A stretch of 64,000 nucleotides of DNA, taken from NCBI RefSeq assembly GCF_039645995.1, contig NZ_CP147920.1:1984001-2048000 (forward strand). The letters are read 5' to 3'. This stretch comes from Sulfurimonas sp. HSL3-1 (GTDB lineage: Bacteria > Campylobacterota > Campylobacteria > Campylobacterales > Sulfurimonadaceae). Below are positions 7,957 to 17,693 of the stretch, one piece after another. The notes below the pieces were generated by a model that had not been told where the DNA came from, did no database searches, and saw only the letters and a list, made by a program, of their open reading frames with translations. Position 1 is the stretch's first letter. Each line of letters starts with the position of its first letter. Made by a program: the position numbers and the translations under genes.

Positions 7957-10113
7957 TCACACGGAGCGATACGCGTCGTCCGTTCGAATAAACTGTATGA
8001 TATGAATTTTTTGTTCAATTTTAGCGCGGAGGCGGTTAATATCCGCTTCCGAACTCTGGAACTCCAGCTCGCACAGCTGCTGGTGTTCCTGGCGTTCCTT
8101 GCCCAGTTCGATGCTGACGATTTCCGCCCCCAGCTTTGCCAGGAACGTGAGGAAATCCGCCAGGGCTCCCTTGGCGTTGTGCATGCTGACGATCATGTGG
8201 TAATGGAAGATACTCTCCTGCTTCCAGCGCACAAAGAGCATCGGCTCCTCATCCTCGATCAGCGTCGCGGCATGCTGGCACATCTTGTGGTGGATATGCG
8301 CCTTGCCGTTGCTGACGAAACCGACGATCTCGTCCCCGGCTTTGGGGTGGCAGCAGAAATCGAAAACGACGTCCGAGATCGTGTGGTTCGAGAAGAGCTC
8401 GATCGAGCCGAAACGGTAGAGTTTGAGCTTGAAGCGGTGCGACGCCAGGAAGGCGCCGAACTTCTTGTGCGAGCGCAGATCTTTGAGGTAGTGGTGCAGC
8501 ACCTCTCTGAGGTAGTCCACGTCCCGGGCGATCATCCAGGCATTCTGCAGACGGTTGTGTTCGCGCATCCACTCCCGGATGCGGGTCACGTTGAGCTGCA
8601 TGACGCCGCGCATGATCAGCAGACCGCTCCGGCTGTCGATGTCGCGGATGCGGTGGCGGCAGTTGATGCGGATATGCTGTTTCGCCCGGGAGGTCTTGAC
8701 GGCATCCATCCAGCTGCAGCGCAGCAGCTTCTCCTCTGCGGTCATGATCCGGACGATATCGCCGTTATGCAGCTCGGCCAGCAGGCTCTTGCTCTCCTTG
8801 TTTACCAGGCACGACTCCGCCCGATCGCCTATTTCCGTATGGACGGCGTAGGCGAAATCCAGCGCCGTTGCCCCGCGCGGGAGAGTATAGGGTTTGCCTT
8901 TGGGAGAGAAGACGCTGATATCTTCGCTGTAAAGATCGGTCTTGGCCAGTTCGTAGAAGTCCTCGATCGACTCCTCCTGGTACTGCAGGTTCTGCAGCCA
9001 GTCGAGGTTGATATTGTTGCCGCCGCTCTTGTACTTCCAATGCGCCGCGACCCCCAGCTCCGCCGTTTTATGCATCTCGAAGGTACGGATCTGCACCTCG
9101 ATGATGGAGGTGTCGTCGAAGACCGTCGTATGCAGGGTCTGGTAGCCGTTCTCTTTCGGGATCGCGATGTAGTCTTTGAAGCGCGACGTGAGCGGCTGGA
9201 AATGCAGATGCACGAGCCCGAGGACGCTGTAGCACTGTGTCGGGTCGTTGACGAGCACCCTGATCGCCAGCAGGTCCAGCACCTCGTCGATGCTGATCCC
9301 CTTGCGCTGCATCTTGAGGTAGATGGAGTAGTCGTGTTTGATCCGGCTGAGGATCTCGTAACTGCCCGGAATAATCCCCTGACGCTCCATCAGCTTCGCG
9401 ATCTTCTGTCGGAAACCGTTGAGGCGCAGCTCGATGTCGTGGTAGTTCACCTTCAGATAATCGTCGATGCGCTTCTTCTCCTCCGCGAACACGTAGGAAA
9501 AGCTCAGGTCTTCGAGGAAGTTCTTGATATAGGAGATACCGAGGCGGTGGGCAATAGGGGCGTAGACGACGAGCGTCTCCTCGGCGATGCGGCGCTGTTT
9601 GGCCGGCGGCAGCGAGTCGAGGGTCAGCATGTTGTGCAGCCGGTCACAAAGCTTGACGACCAGGACACGGATATCCTTGATGGAAGCGAGCAGCATCTTT
9701 CTAAACGTCAGCGCCGAAACGACAAGCTTCTCGTCCGAGTGGGAGGGAATGAGCTCCTTGTCACGGATCAGGTCGATCTTGGTCAGGCCGTGCACCAGGT
9801 GGGCAACGTCGGAACCGTAGCGCAGTTCCACCGCTTCGATGGTGTTGGGCGTATCCTCGACGACGTCATGCAGCAGCGCGGCGATGACCATGGCCCGGTC
9901 GCCGGTAATGGAGGCCACCAGCGCGGCAACGAGGATCGGGTGGACAACGTAGGGTTCGCCGCTTTTGCGCGTCTGGTGCGCATGGGCATCTTTGGAGAAG
10001 AGCAGTGCATCCTCGATCTGTTCATCGAAGGGGATATTTTCGTGCAGCAGGGCTGTCGCACTTTCAATATCCCGGATGGCGCGGATCTGGTTGATATCAA
10101 AATTGTTTGCCAT
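7957..10113 (-). CDS. spoT: Bifunctional (p)ppGpp synthetase/hydrolase SpoT
   Basis: A 718-residue RelA/SpoT homologue. Domains in order are the HD hydrolase (about 35-190, with HDVVED), the synthetase (about 215-360, with SRFKDYIA and GYQTLHT), TGS (about 395-455, LPRGATALDFAY) and a C-terminal ACT domain. Both the hydrolase HD residues and the synthetase core are present, so it can probably both make and break (p)ppGpp, as the single SpoT of H. pylori and C. jejuni does. It sits between rpoZ and tyrS; the omega subunit encoded upstream is part of the ppGpp binding site in E. coli polymerase, a meaningful pairing. Confidence 0.96.
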   Translation of the reverse strand: MANNFDINQIRAIRDIESATALLHENIPFDEQIEDALLFSKDAHAHQTRKSGEPYVVHPILVAALVASITGDRAMVIAALLHDVVEDTPNTIEAVELRYGSDVAHLVHGLTKIDLIRDKELIPSHSDEKLVVSALTFRKMLLASIKDIRVLVVKLCDRLHNMLTLDSLPPAKQRRIAEETLVVYAPIAHRLGISYIKNFLEDLSFSYVFAEEKKRIDDYLKVNYHDIELRLNGFRQKIAKLMERQGIIPGSYEILSRIKHDYSIYLKMQRKGISIDEVLDLLAIRVLVNDPTQCYSVLGLVHLHFQPLTSRFKDYIAIPKENGYQTLHTTVFDDTSIIEVQIRTFEMHKTAELGVAAHWKYKSGGNNINLDWLQNLQYQEESIEDFYELAKTDLYSEDISVFSPKGKPYTLPRGATALDFAYAVHTEIGDRAESCLVNKESKSLLAELHNGDIVRIMTAEEKLLRCSWMDAVKTSRAKQHIRINCRHRIRDIDSRSGLLIMRGVMQLNVTRIREWMREHNRLQNAWMIARDVDYLREVLHHYLKDLRSHKKFGAFLASHRFKLKLYRFGSIELFSNHTISDVVFDFCCHPKAGDEIVGFVSNGKAHIHHKMCQHAATLIEDEEPMLFVRWKQESIFHYHMIVSMHNAKGALADFLTFLAKLGAEIVSIELGKERQEHQQLCELEFQSSEADINRLRAKIEQKIHIIQFIRTDDAYRSV

Positions 10114-10166
10114 GGCTGCTCTTTGCGGTCAGATGTGGGAGCGCCCGACGGACGCAGGGAGGAAAG

Positions 10167-10391
10167 TTAGGCTTTCTGCTTGAAGCCCTTGATGAGCACG
10201 AGGCCTTCCGCGATTTCCATCAGTGCGAGGTCTGTCGACTTGGTCGTCTTCAGGTCAAGGTTGAGCTTGCTCTGGGCACCGTTCTCGAGCTCTTTCGCAC
10301 GCTGTGCAACGGCAATCGCGAGCTGATAGCGGTCGATGCCGGCAGTGTTGAGGGCTTTGGCAGTGATCTCTTCAAGACGCATAGTTGTCAT
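10167..10391 (-). CDS. rpoZ: RNA polymerase omega subunit
   Basis: A 74-residue protein beginning MTTMRLEEITAKAL with the conserved RYQLAIAVAQRAKEL helix that wraps the beta-prime tail. Omega assists polymerase assembly and, in some bacteria, ppGpp response. It lies 23 bases after pyrH and 53 bases before spoT in the same operon. An AAAGGA ribosome site precedes the ATG; the internal ATG three codons in is a possible alternative. Confidence 0.95.
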   Translation of the reverse strand: MTTMRLEEITAKALNTAGIDRYQLAIAVAQRAKELENGAQSKLNLDLKTTKSTDLALMEIAEGLVLIKGFKQKA

Positions 10392-10414
10392 GGTGTTTTC
10401 CTTTGGTAATTTTC

Positions 10415-11202
<788 letters not shown>

Positions 11203-11231
11203 TTTTACAGTCGCTTTAAAGGAGCTTTAAG

Positions 11232-11257
11232 AAAAGCAAACCCCCGCCGCACGGGGG
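11232..11257 (-). terminator. Intrinsic terminator after the nifJ unit
   Basis: On the minus strand a CCCCCG/CGGGGG stem with a short loop is followed by U-rich sequence (complement of 11232-11240). It lies about 35 bases after the stop of the DHOD-like gene and separates it from the pyrH promoter. Confidence 0.7.
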
Positions 11258-11292
11258 GATAAAAGTTTCGTTAGGAAGCAGCGTATCCGCCG

Positions 11293-12294
11293 TTAAAACC
11301 ACAATTCGTCGCCGTGGCGCAGCAGATCGACGTAATTGGCCCGCTCCAGGGCCGAAGGATTGGGAGCCTTGGCGTAGCTGATGGCGCCGCGCATCTGGTC
11401 GAACGATTCGTACTCATGCTCCGTCATCCAGCGTTCCGCGGCCGCCAGCATCACGGCGGCGTGGGCCTCCCCCCGTTCATGGAAGACCGTCGCGGCCGCC
11501 ACCGTATTCGCTCCGGCCATGACGGCCTTGACGATATCGTTCCCTTCGGTCACCCCGCCCCCGGCGCAAAACTGCAAGGCGCTCTGGCCGTAACAGACGG
11601 CGACGGCGCGCAGGGCCGCGGCGAAATCGGCCGGGGAGCTTTTGGAGAGTGTGCGCGTCCACTCCAGCGCCTCCAGGTCGATATCGCTCTGGTAGAAGCG
11701 GTTGAAGAGCACGGCGGCCGTCGCCCCCGCCTCCTCCGCCGCCTTAAGGAAATGGGGCAGCGCGGTAAACGCAGGGGCCAGCTTGACAGCGAACGGCAGG
11801 GTCGTCTCCCGCCGGACGGAGGCGATCGCCTCAAGGTAGTGCGCCTCGATCTGTTCCGCGGAGGTCCATGCCCTGTTCGCCGGGTAGTAGAGGTTCAACT
11901 CCAGCGCATCCGCGCCGGCGTCTTCGAGCATCTTGGCGTAGGTCGTCCATCCGCCGGTACTGACCCCGTTGAGGCTCGCGATCACGGGGATATCCAGGGC
12001 CGTTTTCAGGGCGCGGAGCCGCCCCAGGTAGTTTTCCATCTCGTAATTCTCGAACGCCCCCTCCGGGAAGAAACTCAGCGCTTCGGAGAAGGCATCCCTG
12101 CCGTGAAAGAGCATATGGTCGACCTCGTGCAGCTCCGCGTTGATCTGCTCTTCGAAAAGCGAATGCATCACGATCGCCGCCGCGCCGTGGTCTTCCAGAG
12201 CGCGGCAGCGGTCGGTATGCTGGCTCATCGGCGACGCCGAAACGATCAAGGGGCTTTTGAGGGTCAGTCCGAGGTATTCGATACTCATTTGCAT
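11293..12294 (-). CDS. Dihydroorotate dehydrogenase-like flavoprotein linked to NifJ
   Basis: A 333-residue FMN TIM-barrel protein resembling class 1/2 dihydroorotate dehydrogenase (PLIVSASPMSQ, VKLAP, LFNRFYQ, CAGGGV). The catalytic-base loop, normally N-x-S-[CS]-P-N in true DHODs, reads NLYYPA, so neither Cys nor Ser is available and pyrimidine synthesis is unlikely. The start overlaps the nifJ stop: ATG at 12294 follows AAGGAG by 5 bases, and a second in-frame ATG at 12288 overlaps the TGA. This tight coupling suggests an electron-transfer role with pyruvate oxidation. The function is unknown to me. Confidence 0.85.
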   Translation of the reverse strand: MQMSIEYLGLTLKSPLIVSASPMSQHTDRCRALEDHGAAAIVMHSLFEEQINAELHEVDHMLFHGRDAFSEALSFFPEGAFENYEMENYLGRLRALKTALDIPVIASLNGVSTGGWTTYAKMLEDAGADALELNLYYPANRAWTSAEQIEAHYLEAIASVRRETTLPFAVKLAPAFTALPHFLKAAEEAGATAAVLFNRFYQSDIDLEALEWTRTLSKSSPADFAAALRAVAVCYGQSALQFCAGGGVTEGNDIVKAVMAGANTVAAATVFHERGEAHAAVMLAAAERWMTEHEYESFDQMRGAISYAKAPNPSALERANYVDLLRHGDELWF

Positions 12295-15200
12295 ACGTTC
12301 TCCTTGCTAAAGGTCAGGTTCCCACTGTCGGCGAGGTCGCGGTAGCGTATCCAGTCCCGCTGCGCCTTGTCCGTTGCCGCCTCCAGGAAAGCACCTGCCC
12401 GTTCGGCATTCATCTTCAGCACCATCTTGAAGCGGGCCTCGTTGTACATGTAGCTCTTGACCGGCGTTTTGGGCTCTTTGTAATCGAGGGAGAAGGGGTT
12501 CTCGTCACTGCCGATCTTTCCGGGGTTGTAGCGCATCAGCGGCCACAGCCCGCTCTCCACCGCCAGCTTCTGCTGCTGCATACCGTAGCGCAGATCATAC
12601 CCGTGGGCGATGCAGTGACTGTAGGCGATGATGATGGAGACCCCCTCGTAGGCTTCAGCCTCCACGAAGGCCTTGAGTGTCTGCGCGTCGTTGGCACCCA
12701 TCGCCACCCGGGCAACGTAGACGTTGCCGTAGCTGAGCGCATGCAGGGCCAGGTCCTTCGCGTCGGCGGGTTTCCCCCCGGCGGAGAACTTCGCCACCGC
12801 GCCTATCGGCGTTGCCTTGGAGGTCTGTCCGCCCGTGTTGGAGTAGACCTGGGTATCCATGACGAGGATGTTGATGTTGCGCCCCGAGGCGAGCACGTGG
12901 TCCAGACCGCCGTAGCCGATGTCGTAGGCCCAGCCGTCGCCCCCCATCGCCCAGACGGATTTGCGGATCAGGTAGGAGCTCACCCCTTCCAGAAGCCGCG
13001 CCTCCTCCCGGTCGATGCCGGCGAGTTTCGCTTCGAGGCTTTTCACGTCCGCACGCTGGCGGGCGATCTCCGCTTCCGTTATCTGCGCATTGCCCGCCAA
13101 CGCATCGGCAAGTTCGGACCCGACCTCATCGCGCAGGGTTTCGAGGAGCTCCCGGGCGAAGTGCGACTGCCTGTCGATGCTCGCGCGCATCCCCAAACCG
13201 AACTCCGCGTTGTCCTCGAAGAGGGAGTTGGACCAGGCCGTCCCCTGCCCCTGCGCGTTTTTCGCCCAAGGGGTCGTCGGAAGGTTGCCGCCGTAGATGG
13301 AGGAGCAGCCTGTCGCGTTGGCGACGATCATCCGGTCGCCGAAGAGCTGGGAAGCGAGTTTGACGTAGGGGGTCTCCCCGCAGCCCGGGCAGGCACCCGA
13401 AAACTCGAAGAGCGGCTGCAGCAGCTGCGCCTCTTTCACCTTGGTACGGTCAAGCCGGCTGCGGTCGACCTCGGGCAGGGAGAGGAAATAGTCCCACTCC
13501 GCCACCGCCGCGTCGTGGATCGGTTCGATCGACGCCATGTTGATCGCTTTTTTGGAGAGATCGGACTTGTTCTTCGCCGGGCACATCTCCACGCAGAGCG
13601 AACACCCCGTACAATCCTCAACGGAGACTTTGATCGTAAAGAGCTCGTGCTCCCCAAAGGTTTTCGATTTCGTCGTGACGGCGCTGAAGCCTTCCGGCGC
13701 CGCCTCCAGCAGCGTATCGTCAAACACCTTTGCCCGGATAACGGCGTGCGGGCAGACCTCCATGCATTTGCCGCACTGGATACAGACGTCCGGGTCCCAG
13801 ACCGGGGCATCCAGGGCGATCTCCCGCTTCTCGTACCTGGTCGTTCCCAGCGGCCAGGTGCCGTCTGCGGGGATGGCGCTGACGGGAACGCTGTCGCCTT
13901 CAAACGCTTCAAGCTTCGCCGTGACATTTTCCAAGAACGGATCGGCGACGTCGAGCTTATAAACCGGCAGCAGGTCCGCCCCGGAGCCGACGGCGTCCGG
14001 CACGCTGATCTCGTGCAGGTTCTCGATCGCCTTGTCGACCCCGCAGAAGTTCATCCGTACAATCATCTCGCCTTTTTTGCCGTAGGTCTTCTCGATACTC
14101 TCCTTGATCTTCGCGACCGCCTGCTCCAGAGGGATCACTTCGGCGATATGGAAGAAGCAGGTCTGCATGATCGTGTTGATCCGCCGCCCCAGTCCGCACT
14201 CTTTGGCCACATCATAGGCATTGATGGTGTAGAGTTTCAGCCCCTTTTCGATGATCCGCTCCTGGGCGATCCGCGGCAGGCGCATCCACACCTCGTCGGC
14301 GTCGTAAGGGGCGTTGATGAGCACTTTCGCCCCCGGCTTCGCCTGCTTGAGAATATCGTATTTGAGAATGAAGACGAACTGGTGCACCCCGACGAAATCC
14401 GCCGTGTCGATAAGGTAGGTCGAACGGATCGGTTCCGGGGAGAAGCGCAGGTGCGAGATCGTCATGGAGCCGGATTTCTTCGAATCATAGACGAAGTACC
14501 CCTGCACATGTTCTCCCGTCTCCCCGATGATCTTGATGGAGTTCTTGTTCGCCCCGACGGTCCCGTCGCTGCCCAGGCCGTAGAAAAGCGCCTGCGTTAC
14601 CCCCTCTGACGGCGTCTCGAAGGGAGCGGCCTCGAGGGAGAGGTGTGTCACGTCGTCGGTGATGCCGACGGTAAAGCGCGGTTTCGACTCCGCTTTTTTC
14701 AATTCGTCGAAGACCGCTTTGACCATGGCCGGCGTAAACTCCTTGGAGGAGAGTCCGTAGCGTCCCCCGATGATACGGGGCATCGATTTGCAGCGTCCCC
14801 TTGCGAAGGCTTCCGCGTAGGCGTGCATCACGTCCGAGAAGAGCGGTTCCGCATACGCCCCCGGCTCCTTTGTACGGTCAAGGACCGCGATCGCCTCGAC
14901 GCTTTTGGGGATCGCTTCGAGCAGGCGCTCGGCATCGAAAGGACGGAAGAGGCGGACGGTCAGGACGCCCGTTTCGTATCCGAGCGTATTGAGCGCATCC
15001 ACCGTTTCGCGCGCCGTCTTCGCGCCGGAGGTCATCAGCACAATCAGCTTTTTCGGGTTGGGACAGCCGTAGTATTCGTACAGACGGTACTGCCTGCCCG
15101 TCAAAGCCGCGAAACGGTCCATCTGCTTCTGGACGATGCCGGGGAAGGCGTCATAGTAGCAGTTGACGCTCTCGCGCCCCTGGAAGTAGACGTCGGGGTT

Positions 15201-15854
15201 CTGGCTCGTTCCCCGAAGGACGGGAGCTTCGGGGTCGAGGGCGCGCGCCTTGTGGGCGTTGACCAGTTCGGTCGAAATCATCGCTTTAAGCACCGCATCG
15301 TCGAGCGTCTCGACGTTCATCAGCTCATGCGACGTTCTAAAGCCGTCGAAAAAGTGCAGCACGGGCAGCCGCCCCTCCAGCGCCGCCGCCTGGGCGATCA
15401 GGGCGAAATCCTGTGCCTCCTGGGCATCGCAGGAGGCAAGCATCGCGAACCCCGTCGGCCGGCACTGCATGACATCGGTGTGGTCCCCGAAGATCGAGAG
15501 CGCCTGCGCCGCCAGCGAACGCGCCGCGACGTGGAAAACGGTCGGGGTGAGCTCCCCGGCGATTTTATGCATGTTCGGGATCATCAGCAGCAGCCCCTGC
15601 GACGCCGTAAAGGTCGTCGTCAGCGCCCCGGCCTGCAGCGCACCGTGGACCGCGCCGCTCGCACCCCCCTCGCTCTGCATCTCCATTACGTCCGGCACGG
15701 TGCCGAAGATGTTTTTCTCCCCATTCTCGGCATATTCGTCGGAGTGTTCCCCCATGGGGGATGAGGGGGTGATGGGATAGATCGCGATCACCTCGTTGGT
15801 TTTGAATGCGACGCGCGCAACCGCTTCGTTGGCGTCCATAACGATGCGTGACAT
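12285..15854 (-). CDS. nifJ: Pyruvate:ferredoxin (flavodoxin) oxidoreductase, single-chain
   Basis: An 1189-residue homodimer-type PFOR, oxidising pyruvate to acetyl-CoA with ferredoxin or flavodoxin as acceptor, or running in reverse for CO2 fixation. From N to C: pyrimidine-binding domain (EVIAIYPITPSSPMGE), gamma and CoA-binding regions, the two-[4Fe-4S] ferredoxin domain (CIQCGKCMEVCP, CTGCSLCVEMCP at about 685-755) and the TPP domain with GACPGCGE and GDGWAYDIGYGG. All cluster cysteines are present. It differs from the four-subunit POR of H. pylori, in keeping with a free-living autotrophic relative using the reductive TCA cycle (inference). Confidence 0.97.
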   Translation of the reverse strand: MSRIVMDANEAVARVAFKTNEVIAIYPITPSSPMGEHSDEYAENGEKNIFGTVPDVMEMQSEGGASGAVHGALQAGALTTTFTASQGLLLMIPNMHKIAGELTPTVFHVAARSLAAQALSIFGDHTDVMQCRPTGFAMLASCDAQEAQDFALIAQAAALEGRLPVLHFFDGFRTSHELMNVETLDDAVLKAMISTELVNAHKARALDPEAPVLRGTSQNPDVYFQGRESVNCYYDAFPGIVQKQMDRFAALTGRQYRLYEYYGCPNPKKLIVLMTSGAKTARETVDALNTLGYETGVLTVRLFRPFDAERLLEAIPKSVEAIAVLDRTKEPGAYAEPLFSDVMHAYAEAFARGRCKSMPRIIGGRYGLSSKEFTPAMVKAVFDELKKAESKPRFTVGITDDVTHLSLEAAPFETPSEGVTQALFYGLGSDGTVGANKNSIKIIGETGEHVQGYFVYDSKKSGSMTISHLRFSPEPIRSTYLIDTADFVGVHQFVFILKYDILKQAKPGAKVLINAPYDADEVWMRLPRIAQERIIEKGLKLYTINAYDVAKECGLGRRINTIMQTCFFHIAEVIPLEQAVAKIKESIEKTYGKKGEMIVRMNFCGVDKAIENLHEISVPDAVGSGADLLPVYKLDVADPFLENVTAKLEAFEGDSVPVSAIPADGTWPLGTTRYEKREIALDAPVWDPDVCIQCGKCMEVCPHAVIRAKVFDDTLLEAAPEGFSAVTTKSKTFGEHELFTIKVSVEDCTGCSLCVEMCPAKNKSDLSKKAINMASIEPIHDAAVAEWDYFLSLPEVDRSRLDRTKVKEAQLLQPLFEFSGACPGCGETPYVKLASQLFGDRMIVANATGCSSIYGGNLPTTPWAKNAQGQGTAWSNSLFEDNAEFGLGMRASIDRQSHFARELLETLRDEVGSELADALAGNAQITEAEIARQRADVKSLEAKLAGIDREEARLLEGVSSYLIRKSVWAMGGDGWAYDIGYGGLDHVLASGRNINILVMDTQVYSNTGGQTSKATPIGAVAKFSAGGKPADAKDLALHALSYGNVYVARVAMGANDAQTLKAFVEAEAYEGVSIIIAYSHCIAHGYDLRYGMQQQKLAVESGLWPLMRYNPGKIGSDENPFSLDYKEPKTPVKSYMYNEARFKMVLKMNAERAGAFLEAATDKAQRDWIRYRDLADSGNLTFSKENVCK

Positions 15855-15892
15855 ACCGGGCTCCTTATCGTAATGCGTTGACGTTTGGACCC

Positions 15893-15898
15893 ATTGTA
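15893..15898 (-). promoter_or_regulatory. Candidate -10 of nifJ
   Basis: A minus-strand TACAAT 38 bases upstream of the nifJ ATG, which itself has an AAGGAG ribosome site. The -35 is not convincing. Confidence 0.4.
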
Positions 15899-15923
15899 CT
15901 CCGACGCACTATAGACAACGATT

Positions 15924-15945
15924 AAAAAAAACGGTTTGCAACCGT
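15924..15945 (-). terminator. Intrinsic terminator of the gap-ATPase-pfkA operon
   Basis: On the minus strand ACGGTT/AACCGT forms a 6-bp stem with a 3-base loop, followed directly by a run of seven U. A second hairpin (CGGGG/CCCCG) lies between it and the pfkA stop. Confidence 0.85.
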
Positions 15946-15992
15946 AAGGAGATTTTCGGGGTGCCGAACCCCGTGAAAATGCGCAGCGGCGC

Positions 15993-16952
15993 TCAGTCGA
16001 TCAGGTTGATGGCGGAGAGCAGTTCGCTGTCGATCGTGTAGGTGTGGGAAACGACGTCATCGATCTCCATGAGGCCGTAGGCCCCGTCGCGGTAGTAGAC
16101 GACCTTGTTGGCGTCGCGGGAGTGCAGGAGGTGGTCGATGGCGTGGATGACGAACTCAAAGGCCATCAGCCTGTCCGTCACCGTCGGATTCCCCCCGCGC
16201 TGGATATGCCCCAGAATACTCACCCTGGTCTCCAGACCGATGGTCGACTCCAGCCACTCGGCGATCTCGGCGGTCTTGCCGGTTCCCTCGGCGACCACCG
16301 CCAGAATGTAGCCGCGCCCGCCGGCCACCTCTTCGAGCAGCTGCTTCTCTGCGACTTTGATATTGAAATCGGCTTCGGGGATAATGCAGATCTCCGCCCC
16401 GCTGGCCAGGGCGGAAACAACGGCAAGATAGCCGCACTCCCGGCCCATCACTTCGACGACGAAAGCCCGGTCAAAGGTCGACGCGGTATCGCGGATCTTG
16501 TCCAGGGCGTCGCGGATGACGTTGAGCGCCGTATCGACGCCGAGGCAGTAGTCCGTGCCGTAGATATCGTTGTCGATCGTCGTCGGAATGCCGACGAAAT
16601 TGAGCGGGAACTCCTCGCTGAAACGCTGCATCGCACGGAAAGAGCCGTCCCCTCCCAGCACGACGAGCCCCGTAATGTCATACTTCTTGAGATTCTCAAA
16701 GGCCTGTTTGCGGTATTCGTATTCGAAAAAGCGTTTGGAACGGGAGGAGCGGATAATGGCACCGCCGCGGTGCAGGATCCCGGCAACGTCACTGTGGGAG
16801 GCTTCGGTGATCTCGCCGTCGATCATCCCCTCGAGGCCGTGGTGAATGAAGTAGTGCTTCTGCCCGCGCTTGAAGGCGTAATCGACAAACTTCTTGATCG
16901 CGGGGTTCATTCCGGGCGCATCGCCGCCCGAACACATGATGGCCAGTGCCAT
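15993..16952 (-). CDS. pfkA: ATP-dependent 6-phosphofructokinase
   Basis: A 319-residue PfkA. The N-terminal nucleotide loop CSGGDAPGMN, LGGDGSF with Gly103 (the residue that marks ATP rather than pyrophosphate use), the catalytic TIDND with Asp127, MGRECGYLA and GHIQRGG are all present and in register with E. coli PfkA. It phosphorylates fructose-6-phosphate in glycolysis. A complete PfkA is notable because many Campylobacterota, including Campylobacter and Helicobacter, lack a working one. It lies 12 bases downstream of an ATPase gene and in the same operon as gap. Confidence 0.95.
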   Translation of the reverse strand: MALAIMCSGGDAPGMNPAIKKFVDYAFKRGQKHYFIHHGLEGMIDGEITEASHSDVAGILHRGGAIIRSSRSKRFFEYEYRKQAFENLKKYDITGLVVLGGDGSFRAMQRFSEEFPLNFVGIPTTIDNDIYGTDYCLGVDTALNVIRDALDKIRDTASTFDRAFVVEVMGRECGYLAVVSALASGAEICIIPEADFNIKVAEKQLLEEVAGGRGYILAVVAEGTGKTAEIAEWLESTIGLETRVSILGHIQRGGNPTVTDRLMAFEFVIHAIDHLLHSRDANKVVYYRDGAYGLMEIDDVVSHTYTIDSELLSAINLID

Positions 16953-16964
16953 GCGCGCTCCTTT

Positions 16965-17684
16965 TTATTCGTCGACGGTGACGACGTCGCTCCGGATATC
17001 GTTGAACAGCAGGGTCTTGTGGTTCATACGACGCTGATAGAAGAACTGGTTGCGCTTCATGTTTTTGAGCTCGGAGGTGTTATAGTAGTTCGCATTGGAA
17101 CAGCGTCCGAGGAAAAGGAAGGTAAACAGCAGTTTGAGCTGGGCATTCTCGAAGATCTCGTGGGGCTGCGACAGGAACGTGAGCCCGAATTTTTTCATAT
17201 TGATCATGCTAAAGATATACATGAGGAAGTCTTCGAACTTCGTGTAAAAGCCGCCGAGCTGTGCGATCTCATGGAAAAAGTAGTAATAGTTGTCCAGCAG
17301 CTCCTGCTTGGAGATCGTCTGTGAGAGCCGGCTTTTCACATCACGCTTGTTGGAGAAGTGGCTCGGGTTGACCGCGAGGTAGATGTGCTTGCGCGCCTCG
17401 ACTGCCTCGTCGAAGGCCGCGTCAAAGGCATCGCTCTCTTCAAACTGCATGTAGAAGAAGTGCTCGTCTTTGTAGCGCGCTTCAACCTCGTCGATGGCGG
17501 GGTCCGAAAAGTCCATGTAGAGCGTCGGGATGCCGCTGGCGATAACGAACTCGCGGATCTTCGAGGCGAGATTCGTTTTACCCGCACCCTCTTCGCCGAG
17601 GATGAGCGTATTCTTGTCAAGAAGGTCTTCGGAGAGTTTCAGTGACGCAATGCTGCTGTTGCAGTGACCGATAATGCTTTTCAT
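16965..17684 (-). CDS. P-loop ATPase of unknown function between gap and pfkA
   Basis: A 239-residue protein with Walker A GEEGAGKT at about residues 30-37, followed by a strand ending YMDFSD that could serve as an early acidic motif. Further on, GLTFLSQPH in a hydrophobic context recalls the sensor strand of FtsK/HerA-type pumping ATPases. It lacks recognisable DNA-binding or membrane domains, and a clear Walker B (hhhhDE) is not seen. It is 9 bases from gap and 12 from pfkA, so it is cotranscribed with glycolytic genes; no role there is known to me. Confidence 0.75.
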   Translation of the reverse strand: MKSIIGHCNSSIASLKLSEDLLDKNTLILGEEGAGKTNLASKIREFVIASGIPTLYMDFSDPAIDEVEARYKDEHFFYMQFEESDAFDAAFDEAVEARKHIYLAVNPSHFSNKRDVKSRLSQTISKQELLDNYYYFFHEIAQLGGFYTKFEDFLMYIFSMINMKKFGLTFLSQPHEIFENAQLKLLFTFLFLGRCSNANYYNTSELKNMKRNQFFYQRRMNHKTLLFNDIRSDVVTVDE

Positions 17685-17693
17685 CCGCGCTCC

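Noticed and set aside
4836-10170. Long plus-strand frames (680 and 847 codons) opposite the amidase-fabX and tyrS-spoT genes
   Set aside because: They lie antisense to well-supported genes and their translations are Arg/Val/Asp-rich without domains; they are by-products of high GC at third positions.
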